Part shown: piece by piece, positions 22,289 to 30,216 of the stretch | Layout of the letters: every line of letters starts with the position of its first letter | Numbering within the stretch: the first letter of the stretch is position 1 | Program-made: the position numbers and the translations under genes | From: Bacteroides gallinarum DSM 18171 = JCM 13658 | GTDB lineage: Bacteria; Bacteroidota; Bacteroidia; Bacteroidales; Bacteroidaceae | Direction of reading: 5' to 3' | NCBI RefSeq assembly: GCF_000374365.1 | Contig: NZ_KB894130.1 | Location: forward strand, 1-64,000 | DNA: 64,000 bases | The notes under the pieces: model-generated | What the model was told of the DNA's origin: nothing | Seen by the model: only the letters and a program-made list of their open reading frames with translations | Databases searched by the model: none

Positions 22289-22936
22289 TTATCTTTCATT
22301 CAAATTGTGATAAAATTCTAATCTTATATTCGCATAGACCGACTCTACATTCGTGTATGCCCTCCCGTTGTTCGCTCCGTTTTCATTGTAAATCTCCGCT
22401 TCAACGGCTTTGGCAACCTGTTCTATCCATTTCCTTTCCGTGTATTCGGAAAGTCTGTTCCCACGATACGAAAAGCAGTCAAGTTTTGAATTCCTGTCCT
22501 CGTGTATGTTTGTAAGCAATGTACGTATCTTTCTTGCAGTAGCTTCCTTGTCTGATATATGGTTTTCTTCACGCACTTTCTTGATAATACGGCACACCTT
22601 CTCAACGGAAAGGTCGAAGAATACATTGCTTAGCGTTTTTATACGCAGCTGCGTTTCGGGCATGAGACTTTCCGATAGCACGTTCAACCGCTCGTTCTGC
22701 GCACGGGTTTCTTCCAATAGCTGCCTCATGGTGTCCTTATAGTCTTGGTTTATCTCTTTCTGTGATGTCATAAGCTGGTTTACCATATTCATAAACCAAC
22801 GGAAACACGCCACCATCAACAAGGCTGATAACACAAGGAAAAAACCTGCGGTTATAGCCATCATTCCGAAATCACTAATACCCTTTCCTGTTTGAAGGGC
22901 TGCATTTACAACTTCTGTGTCCATGTTATCGTTCAT
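22289..22936 (-). CDS. Membrane-anchored coiled-coil protein (lysis region)
   Basis: A 215-residue protein. A transmembrane helix (about 25-45, MMAITAGFFLVLSALLMVAC) follows a short polar N-terminus. The following helix NQLMTSQKEINQDYKDTMRQ is a coiled coil, then a charged helical domain. A phage lysis or superinfection role is possible from its position next to the holin and endolysin; there is no motif for it. I recall such proteins in Bacteroides phage lysis cassettes. Confidence 0.6.
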   Translation of the reverse strand: MNDNMDTEVVNAALQTGKGISDFGMMAITAGFFLVLSALLMVACFRWFMNMVNQLMTSQKEINQDYKDTMRQLLEETRAQNERLNVLSESLMPETQLRIKTLSNVFFDLSVEKVCRIIKKVREENHISDKEATARKIRTLLTNIHEDRNSKLDCFSYRGNRLSEYTERKWIEQVAKAVEAEIYNENGANNGRAYTNVESVYANIRLEFYHNLNER

Positions 22937-22939
22937 TTG

Positions 22940-23026
22940 TCAATTATTCATATCTTTGTGTCTCTTATCAAATAAGCGAACTACTGTCATTCCGTTTTGC
23001 TCGTGAGAGTAGGACGGGATTTTCAT
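22940..23026 (-). CDS. Very small coupled ORF (28 residues)
   Basis: MKIPSYSHEQNGMTVVRLFD and a basic end KRHKDMNN. Its ATG overlaps the stop of the membrane HERIH gene (ATGA at 23023-23026), and its stop is 3 bp before the next ATG. The exact fit into the 86-bp gap supports translation. Confidence 0.5.
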   Translation of the reverse strand: MKIPSYSHEQNGMTVVRLFDKRHKDMNN

Positions 23027-23466
23027 ATCTTGCCGTAGTATCTGAACCATGCACCCCATTTACGTTCTTTCAAGTAGTTCGGGTTGTCTTGGTTGAGTTT
23101 GGCTTCCATCTCAAATGCGCTCGCACGGTAAGCGTTTTTATTGACCTTGCCGTCCCCAATCTTGTTGTCTGTAAACAGGTGGTACACGAAGCTCACAAAC
23201 CATTCTGTCAAATACAGAATGTAGTAGAATAGCGGGATAAGGAGCAACCACCACGCACTGACATAGAACGCCAGCAATACAGACGGGATAGCCGCTATCT
23301 CCATGCACTCGAAGAACTGTTTCTGATGTATCCGTTCATGACGTATGGTCGTTTCGGACAACTCCTTCAGCTTCGTAAGGATGAAGCCGAAGAGCATGAT
23401 TGTTGTGTAGCCGCCAAAGAGTATCAGTTTGGCGAGCCGGCTGTTTAAAAAGATTAGTTTCATCAT
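23023..23466 (-). CDS. Membrane protein with HExxH motif (metallopeptidase-like)
   Basis: A 147-residue protein. HERIH (43-47) inside TTIRHERIHQKQFFECMEI is a zinc HExxH motif. Hydrophobic stretches LILFGGYTTIMLFGFIL and LLAFYVSAWWLLLIPLFYYI flank it, and a C-terminal FEMEAKLNQ could give the third ligand Glu. It resembles small membrane-bound peptidase-like proteins of Bacteroidales phages. A role in lysis or superinfection is possible; activity is unproven. Confidence 0.6.
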   Translation of the reverse strand: MMKLIFLNSRLAKLILFGGYTTIMLFGFILTKLKELSETTIRHERIHQKQFFECMEIAAIPSVLLAFYVSAWWLLLIPLFYYILYLTEWFVSFVYHLFTDNKIGDGKVNKNAYRASAFEMEAKLNQDNPNYLKERKWGAWFRYYGKI

Positions 23467-23879
23467 ATTTTGTCAAATATTATAAAGGCTAGATAAAATC
23501 CTATATTCATAGGCGTAGTTATGTCAATAAGATTAGTTCCTATTTTTTTATCATAGCCTGTTGTCTCTCCCATATAAAGTATTGTTAAAATATAAATATC
23601 CTCATTGGACTGTAATTTTACATGCGTGTTTACGCTGTATGAATACCACTGGATGTGCTGTTTGGGAATGATAGTAACATCATCATTCCTTGTTAAAGTC
23701 AACTCTTTGCTGCTAAGGTTAGCAACTAATACGCTTGTTGTATTGTATGCATTAAAATCCGGTGCAATGGTAATCTCCTTTAGTAAATTTGCTACTCCCC
23801 CAGCCATGATTTGACTACTACCCACAAACAGCCCAGCTCCAGCCGAGCCAACTCTAAGATTACTGTTTTCGTTACTCAT
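23463..23879 (-). CDS. Beta-rich virion accessory protein (138 residues)
   Basis: A Gly/Ser-rich start (MSNENSNLRVGSAGAGLFVG) followed by many beta strands (TTSVLVANLSSKELTLTRND, IQWYSYSVNTHVKLQS). It overlaps the membrane HExxH gene by 4 bp and follows the big fibre gene. Possibly a small head or tail decoration. No family recognised. Confidence 0.5.
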   Translation of the reverse strand: MSNENSNLRVGSAGAGLFVGSSQIMAGGVANLLKEITIAPDFNAYNTTSVLVANLSSKELTLTRNDDVTIIPKQHIQWYSYSVNTHVKLQSNEDIYILTILYMGETTGYDKKIGTNLIDITTPMNIGFYLAFIIFDKI

Positions 23880-23889
23880 AATTGTTGTT

Positions 23890-26043
23890 TTAATCGGTTA
23901 CACAATATGCTGTATTGGCATCCTTAGAGCCAAGAGCCTCGTATTCAGCGGCGGTTTTCTTGGTGAGGGTGGTGAGGTTGTCACTACGAACAACATCTGT
24001 GATTACAATCTTATTCTCACTGCTTGTTTCCGATACATCATAATAGTATATATAGCAAGATTTTAATGTTGAACCGTAACCAAAAGTAAATAGCAATTCA
24101 AAATATCCATTTCCCAGTTCTGATAAACAATACTGAATATTTGCATTTATGATATATCCAAAATAATTTCCAGCTTCTTCATCGTAATGTCTTGCGCTAA
24201 ACCTAAGACCTCTATATCTCCCTTCAGCGTAATCCTCAGCAAATGATATAAAATTGCCAAATAATTCGTTAACCAATCCTTGTACGGTTTCTCCTGTTAT
24301 AACGGTGTTATTAATCCATTTATTGAGAATAGTACCGTCTACGTTTCTAACAAGAATTTTATCATCCACATACTTCTTCGTCGCCGGATGATAAGGCTTC
24401 GTAGGCGTATATTCGGTCTCATTGTTTTTAGTGAGCACATCTGACTTTTCTGGAACTTCCACCCAATCTTTATTTTTACGACCGTAGACGTTACCGTTAG
24501 AGGGGGCTTCGTAAATATGATTTAAAACCTGAGACGATTGGGTAGCAACTCCATCCGTGACTGTTACAACTAATTGGAAAGTCGTTTCTGTAATAATTGC
24601 CATCATAAAATTAGCATTATTAGCATCCGTATAGGTAGCCATCGCCATTATCGGAATATATACAAGTTTCATCCCTGATTCTTCGGGGATGTTTGCCACA
24701 ACACATACAGTATCTTTATTGACGATGCTCTGACATATATCCATGAAAGCGTCTTTCCCACCAAAGGCATTAAATATATCATCGGATGTTGCTTGATCGC
24801 TTAGGCTCATCGCAGCAGAAGGAATAACTACCACATTCCCCGAACCGCCACCCGCTATCTTCCCTTGATTAACCCAGTCGCCGTTTACCCATGCGTAGTA
24901 ATCGTAAGGAGCTTCAGTACCTACGGCCATGAACCCGTCAACTGCCGAGCCGTCGGGAATGGCTTGTTTCAACAGCTCCAATGTGTCGTATTGCCCGACC
25001 GGTTTAAACGGAGCGCCCGGATTACCTCTCGGAATGGCGAAATTCAGCTTGTATTTCGGGTTGCCGCCTTCGTCCGTCCCGTCACTCGATACCGTGGCTG
25101 TGGCGGACGCCCCGGCTTCAAGCGTGGTGACCGTACCCATTGAGAACTGCGGCGTCTTGCCCGTGAAACCGATAGCACCGGACATATCGACAAGGAACTC
25201 GTAATTCCCGTCCGCCTTGACATACAGTTTTGCATTGTCCGGGTCTTCCACATCACCCGTGTTCACCAATACGAAATCACCCTCCGCAATGTCCGGGTTG
25301 CCCTTGTCGGCTTCCAGCTCGGCTACGGAAGCATATACTTTCTTGATAGAGAAAGCGTCGCCCTTGGTGTAGATGTCCGTCTTGTCATACGCTTTGGCGG
25401 TCTTGTTCCATTTGTAGACATAGTGGTCTTCGCCGATATACGTAGGATGCTCGGCTGTATCATTGGCGTTTGCCGCGGCGGTGTCGGCAAGGGTAGCCTT
25501 GCTGTTCGCATTCGATGCAGCGGTGTTGGCATTCTCCGTAGCCTGGTTTGCGGACGATGCGGAAGCGTTGGCGGCATCGGTGGCTGTCTTGGCGTTTTGG
25601 ATAGCCTCGTTGGTGTTGAAGGCGGCTTCGTTGGCGGATTGGGTGGCGGTTTCGGCGGCGCTCTTAATCCCGTCAAATTCAGTCACTCGGGCTTTCTCGG
25701 CATTGACGCGTCCGGTTTCGGCGGTTATACGCTCATTCTCCTTGCTCTGCCTCTCCGTTTCTTGAGTCTGCCTACTTTGCTCGGATGCCATACGCTGGCT
25801 TTCCGCACTTTTGCGGCTTTCCTCGTTCTCTTCAACGGTGGCTTCCAGCTCACGTACATCGGTAGTTGCCTGTTTCGCGTCGTTGGTGGCTTTCACCACG
25901 TCCTCATAGGCTGCCTGAATATATTCCAACCCGACCTTGACGCTGGTCTTTACCCCATCCACCACCTTGTAGCCAATGGTGTACAACCCTTTCAGACTGT
26001 CGGCAAGAGTTAGTTCACTGATTTTCTTCTTTTTGATTGGCAT
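23890..26043 (-). CDS. Tail fibre protein with helical stalk
   Basis: A 717-residue protein. The basic start MPIKKKKISELTLADSLKGL (virion-binding) precedes a long Ala/Glu/Asn-rich coiled-coil or trimeric stalk (about 40-200; ESQRMASEQSRQTQETERQS, TATDAANASASSANQATENA). Beta domains follow, with a collagen-like GNPGAP element and YYAWVNGDWVNQGKIAG. The C-terminal part is a receptor-binding candidate ending near KKTAAEYEALGSKDANTAYC. ATG 26043 is used because the upstream extension would include the terminator hairpin. Probably the long side or tip fibre. Confidence 0.8.
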   Translation of the reverse strand: MPIKKKKISELTLADSLKGLYTIGYKVVDGVKTSVKVGLEYIQAAYEDVVKATNDAKQATTDVRELEATVEENEESRKSAESQRMASEQSRQTQETERQSKENERITAETGRVNAEKARVTEFDGIKSAAETATQSANEAAFNTNEAIQNAKTATDAANASASSANQATENANTAASNANSKATLADTAAANANDTAEHPTYIGEDHYVYKWNKTAKAYDKTDIYTKGDAFSIKKVYASVAELEADKGNPDIAEGDFVLVNTGDVEDPDNAKLYVKADGNYEFLVDMSGAIGFTGKTPQFSMGTVTTLEAGASATATVSSDGTDEGGNPKYKLNFAIPRGNPGAPFKPVGQYDTLELLKQAIPDGSAVDGFMAVGTEAPYDYYAWVNGDWVNQGKIAGGGSGNVVVIPSAAMSLSDQATSDDIFNAFGGKDAFMDICQSIVNKDTVCVVANIPEESGMKLVYIPIMAMATYTDANNANFMMAIITETTFQLVVTVTDGVATQSSQVLNHIYEAPSNGNVYGRKNKDWVEVPEKSDVLTKNNETEYTPTKPYHPATKKYVDDKILVRNVDGTILNKWINNTVITGETVQGLVNELFGNFISFAEDYAEGRYRGLRFSARHYDEEAGNYFGYIINANIQYCLSELGNGYFELLFTFGYGSTLKSCYIYYYDVSETSSENKIVITDVVRSDNLTTLTKKTAAEYEALGSKDANTAYCVTD

Positions 26044-26057
26044 AATATTGTACAAGT

Positions 26058-26100
26058 AAAAAAGCCCTTGAGCCAACGTATGGATACATTAGCTCAAAGG
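26058..26100 (-). terminator. Intrinsic terminator in the fibre-gene leader
   Basis: Read on minus, CCTTTGAGC (26092-26100) pairs with GCTCAAGG (26066-26073), followed by GGC and a run of six T (26058-26063). It lies after the Tal-like gene and after the late promoter at 26169, but 15 bp before the fibre ATG, so it would end most transcripts before the fibre gene unless read through. Confidence 0.75.
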
Positions 26101-26168
26101 TTTGCATATTCTATGTTACTATTTTTAAATCCATTACGCGAGTGCCATTCATTTTTACTCCGTTTCTA

Positions 26169-26242
26169 CAAAATTACCTTAGACGAAAAAGAATAATGAA
26201 TTTTTGACCTGCGGATAACAAACAATAGGGAAAAGGTTTGTT
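26169..26242 (-). promoter_or_regulatory. Late promoter with upstream dyad (copy D)
   Basis: On minus the -7 box is TAATTTTG (26169-26176). Exactly 40 bp upstream lies AACAAAC (26217-26223) / GTTTGTT (26236-26242), a 7-bp dyad with a 12-bp spacer. Predicted start near 26162 and a 119-nt leader to the fibre ATG. This is one of four copies of the same architecture in the late arm. Confidence 0.75.
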
Positions 26243-26248
26243 ATTTCC

Positions 26249-29200
26249 TTATCCACAGAAATGATGTATCCAGTAAGAACCGTCAAAGACATAAAAGCAT
26301 GAAATCTGATTAATAGAATGGGCGCTCGAAGTTCCTCTATTATTTGCATTCATCAAATTCCCCTTCACGCTGATATTCCGGTTTAGCTGGTTTTTCAGAT
26401 ATATAATCTTTCCCTTTGTAGCAGAACTGGGTAAAAAGAGTACAGGGTCAAAGCTAACATCCGGGCCACCATAAATTATAATATCATCAGTTTCCTGGGC
26501 AGTATAGCTTGTTGGAGCTGACACCGAACTATATCCTTTATTGGTTACATTTAGCGCAAGCCCATAGGTGTTCAATCTTGTCGCATTCACAGCCTCGCCA
26601 CTTCTGGCATTTAATTCTACGTCTCCCGTTGCTTTTATAGCATAAGTTCCATTACCGGCTTGTGCTATTACATTTATACCGATAGAACCATTACCATAAG
26701 CTGAAACACTAAGAGCGGTTGCCCCGTCTCCTCGAATTGAACACATTGCATCTGCTGAACCATTATTTACCCTAAAAAATTTTCCTCCCGATTTTTCTAT
26801 TAGGATATTGGCTTGAGGATTATCAGAAATGTTGGATAATCCTCTACTTGTCACCTCAAACGCTCCGATTTTCCCACTTTCAGCATTAATATTTCCTGTT
26901 AAATCAACGTCCGTACCTATCAATTTACCGTTATGCAAAACTCTGAAAGGAGCACTCCAACGACCGTCTTTATTAGAACCAGCCCAAATGCGGACATCTG
27001 TATCAGAGTTGCCCTCCCCACTCATGCCGGCATTGACAGTCGTTTCATTACCGATACCTACAACACCTATCAAGCCATCTAAAAACCTTATATATCCGCC
27101 AATCTCACTGTTCAACAAGTCAAAATAAGTCTTACCGTCAGAAGAAACTATCTTATCCGTGGTTATTCGTCCCGGAAGTATCTCCGTAAAGCCGTACAAC
27201 GTGGCAAAGCTCCTTTCTCCTCCATTCTCACTGTTCAGGATGCCGACAAGCAGGTGATAATAGCCGTCTATCTGCTCCAATGCAATAGCCGTCTCGCTCA
27301 AAAGGAACGTACCCGACTGGCTATCCTTGCTACACTTGGCATACAGATAGAATTTCTTCTCCGGTTCAACAAGTGAGGGGGAGCTGTATTCCGCCATATC
27401 CCAATACTTGTAATCACTTGCGGAATGATTGTTCTTGATTTCAGTTATGCCCAATGTCATGTGCTGGATGATGCCTGCCGGGGCGTTCAGCACCTTCGTG
27501 CTCTGATTGTAGGTTATCTCATACTTAACCGCAACCGGACTTGTCTTGGAACTGACGAACCGGTATTGCAGGCTTTCGTCACCCACGAGCATCTGCATGG
27601 TGGCGACCGTTATCGGGTTGATTGCACCGGAGAAGTTCAGCAGGCTGTCGGCAAGCATATCCATTGTCTCTTTCGCATCACGGTAATAACGCTTGGTGAA
27701 CTGTTGCGCTTTCTTATAGTTCTCCTCAACCTGCACCTCGTTCGTTCCTATCTTGTTCAGCTCGTTGCTGATAGATGTGCCTACCGGAGTGTTTGACAGT
27801 TCTATTTCGGGACTGTACGGGTTGTTTACATATCTCTTGATACCTGTTATGCGGATTAACGAGCCTTCCGGGTGGAACTGGGTATCGGTGAACTTTACGA
27901 AGCCGCCCAACACGATTTTACCGCCTACCGTGAGCCAACGCTTCTTCGCCCAGATGCCGTCCAGCGTGCCGGTGAAGGTGAACATCTTGTCCTCATGTTC
28001 GTAGAGGTACTTGACCGCTTCCCGGAACACATCCCATGATGCGCCCGTCCTCGTTGCATTGTCGCAGATATAAGCCTCGGGCAACTGGATATTGAACACG
28101 GCATACGTGTCGCCAACCTTCGGCATCCACACACCGCCGTCCGGCATGGTAATGCCGTCTATCTCCTGCGGGACAAGCTCGAACTTACGCCCAACATGAG
28201 TATATTCAACCTCGAACTCCTTGCCGGAAAGCATGCCCGACTGGAAAATAACGGTCATCTTCTCGCCTTCGATAAGACAATCCTCAAAGTTTAGGTTACC
28301 CGGAATGTCGTTATCGTAGAAGTCGTAGAAATGTTTCTCCGCATCGACCGTATCAACCTTACTGACCGTCCCAACCCTTGACGGGTAAATCTCGGTGCAA
28401 TCCAGGCTGTCCTCTTTGGCAGTGGTTAACTCACGGTCGGCACGCATGACACCCGTACCGTATTCGTCTGTCTTATAACTACGGGCAAGGGAGGCATCAA
28501 AACCTTCCTCTCCCTCGAAGTGTGTACCGTCATAGCGGACGGTCTGCGACTTGGGCATCAGCAGTTCTTTCGCACCGTACTTGGAGTAGTCGATATTTCT
28601 ATCAGTCGTTTCCACAAGGATGATTTCGGGCGGTATATCACCGCTTTCCCGACCGACACCCGTCTTGAAGCCGTGACCCTTACCGTAGGATAGGAGTAGG
28701 GGATTATCCTTGTTGTACTCGACCTTCCTTAGATGTACAGTCTTTGTATGCACCCCCTCTATGATTGTCTCCGTAATCTGGTACTCGGTTTCATAGGCGT
28801 CCGCAAGCTGGTTCAGACCATCCAAACAATAGGTATGGTTATAGTTAATCAACTTCTCCGTACCCTCGATACATTCACCGATTACCCACCCCGAAGAACG
28901 GCGGTTCAGATTATCGACAATCAGTTTGAGGTGCTCTTTAGGCTTGGCGGTATAGGGAAACTTGATACGGTTGTCCGCCGTATTACGTACCTGCCATAAC
29001 TCCGTATCCGCTTTGGAGGTTTCAAGAATAAGCGTGTATTCGTAGTTACGCTCCGCATTCTTCTTGAAATTGCTGTCCTTCTTGAGAGAATAACGCTTGC
29101 CGTAGAACTCACACCATGAGCCTACGGGAATATTAAGATAACCCGGATGGGAGAAATACAGCGTAAGCGCATCTTCACCCATTACAGCCTCGTAGGAATA

Positions 29201-29257
29201 ACTGTTGTCATTCGTAAGGAGGTCTATTGTTTCACTTCCGTTATACAAGGTAATCAT
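26249..29257 (-). CDS. Tail-tip protein, Tal-like (prophage endopeptidase tail type)
   Basis: A 1002-residue protein. The N-terminal third (MITLYNGSETIDLLTND..., PVGSWCEFYGKRYSLKKD, ADAYETEYQITE) matches the baseplate-hub or Tal fold found after Dit in siphophages. The middle includes RITGIKRYVNNPYSPEIEL, and the C-terminal third is a repetitive beta structure (SGNINAESGKIGAFEV, IKATGDVELNARSGEA) typical of side fibre or adhesin parts. It would close the tail tube and carry receptor-binding domains. It is large for the family, so a tip-and-adhesin fusion is likely. Confidence 0.8.
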   Translation of the reverse strand: MITLYNGSETIDLLTNDNSYSYEAVMGEDALTLYFSHPGYLNIPVGSWCEFYGKRYSLKKDSNFKKNAERNYEYTLILETSKADTELWQVRNTADNRIKFPYTAKPKEHLKLIVDNLNRRSSGWVIGECIEGTEKLINYNHTYCLDGLNQLADAYETEYQITETIIEGVHTKTVHLRKVEYNKDNPLLLSYGKGHGFKTGVGRESGDIPPEIILVETTDRNIDYSKYGAKELLMPKSQTVRYDGTHFEGEEGFDASLARSYKTDEYGTGVMRADRELTTAKEDSLDCTEIYPSRVGTVSKVDTVDAEKHFYDFYDNDIPGNLNFEDCLIEGEKMTVIFQSGMLSGKEFEVEYTHVGRKFELVPQEIDGITMPDGGVWMPKVGDTYAVFNIQLPEAYICDNATRTGASWDVFREAVKYLYEHEDKMFTFTGTLDGIWAKKRWLTVGGKIVLGGFVKFTDTQFHPEGSLIRITGIKRYVNNPYSPEIELSNTPVGTSISNELNKIGTNEVQVEENYKKAQQFTKRYYRDAKETMDMLADSLLNFSGAINPITVATMQMLVGDESLQYRFVSSKTSPVAVKYEITYNQSTKVLNAPAGIIQHMTLGITEIKNNHSASDYKYWDMAEYSSPSLVEPEKKFYLYAKCSKDSQSGTFLLSETAIALEQIDGYYHLLVGILNSENGGERSFATLYGFTEILPGRITTDKIVSSDGKTYFDLLNSEIGGYIRFLDGLIGVVGIGNETTVNAGMSGEGNSDTDVRIWAGSNKDGRWSAPFRVLHNGKLIGTDVDLTGNINAESGKIGAFEVTSRGLSNISDNPQANILIEKSGGKFFRVNNGSADAMCSIRGDGATALSVSAYGNGSIGINVIAQAGNGTYAIKATGDVELNARSGEAVNATRLNTYGLALNVTNKGYSSVSAPTSYTAQETDDIIIYGGPDVSFDPVLFLPSSATKGKIIYLKNQLNRNISVKGNLMNANNRGTSSAHSINQISCFYVFDGSYWIHHFCG

Positions 29258-29259
29258 AT

Positions 29260-30216
29260 CTAATCTCCTAAATCAATAAAGAATTCATCATCTTCGGTAA
29301 CTATAAACTCGCCCGCTTCCGAAGCAAGCAGGTACTCTGCATTTTCCAGGCGGAAGCAAGTGAACACAAGTGTAAGCGTAAATTCCCACCATACGCCGCC
29401 AAAAGGATTAAAATTCTCCGTCTTGCAACTCTTGTAGTAACAAGGGTAGCTTTCAGACCATTCATCGACATAGAAGGTTCGTTCAGCATCCTCATATTCG
29501 TACCCTTCATCATCAGTCTTAGCGGACAGCTTGGTGAGGTCATGCAGCAGGGCGTCACGGTTACGCCAGAAGGTTTCAAAATCAGGTGCACGCATCAGGC
29601 ATTTAAGGCTCACATCCTTTGTCTGGAATTTCACGTATTCACCGTCGTAGACCGCACCGTCCCGGTACTTGAAGTTCTGCAAGAGGTTTTTCTTTACCGT
29701 CGGGGTTTTAAGAATTTCCGCATTGGTTCCCTGGAGGATAAGTACACCATAAGCAGACAAGTCCACATCGTCCAGCTCGTAACCTTTTGGCAGCGGGATT
29801 GCATTCACCGGTTCCTGGTAGACGTAATCGGTCAGCCAGGGAAAGTCGTTGGCGAAGGTGAACTTCGAACGTTCGGTACTGCTGTACATCTCGAAACTGT
29901 TCTGTGAGGAAAGACGCAGCCGGAATGTACGGCCAAGATGCGGGAAGTTAAACTCGTGATAACCCATATCCGAGAGCATGGCAACAAAGTTTGCAAAATG
30001 CCATTCTTCGAAAAAACCGAATTCGAGGGTAATATCTTTTGCATCGAGAAATACGGACGAAAGTTCGAACTCCTTGCCGTCATATTCCGCCCAATCATTA
30101 CTGTCCGGGGTCTTGGAGGGCGGGAATGTAACCAGCTCGCCGTAATTGCCTTGTACGGTAGACACACCGTATTCAGTGTATACATCCTTACCGTCTATAT
30201 ATAATTGGTCTTTCAT
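29260..30216 (-). CDS. Distal tail protein (Dit)
   Basis: A 318-residue protein between the tape measure and the Tal-like gene, the canonical Dit position. MKDQLYIDGKDVYTEYGVST, SSVFLDAKDITLEFGFFEE, and a C-terminal galectin-like part (FNPFGGVWWEFTLTLVF) fit the Dit belt and domain arrangement. It forms the hexameric ring at the tail end. Its start overlaps the tape measure stop in ATGA form. Confidence 0.8.
   Translation of the reverse strand: MKDQLYIDGKDVYTEYGVSTVQGNYGELVTFPPSKTPDSNDWAEYDGKEFELSSVFLDAKDITLEFGFFEEWHFANFVAMLSDMGYHEFNFPHLGRTFRLRLSSQNSFEMYSSTERSKFTFANDFPWLTDYVYQEPVNAIPLPKGYELDDVDLSAYGVLILQGTNAEILKTPTVKKNLLQNFKYRDGAVYDGEYVKFQTKDVSLKCLMRAPDFETFWRNRDALLHDLTKLSAKTDDEGYEYEDAERTFYVDEWSESYPCYYKSCKTENFNPFGGVWWEFTLTLVFTCFRLENAEYLLASEAGEFIVTEDDEFFIDLGD

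Noticed and set aside
25423..26013. Long plus-strand frame opposite the fibre gene
   Set aside because: It is antisense to the Ala/Asn-rich stalk of the fibre protein; the repeat-biased codons leave the opposite frame open. No ribosome site or family pattern.
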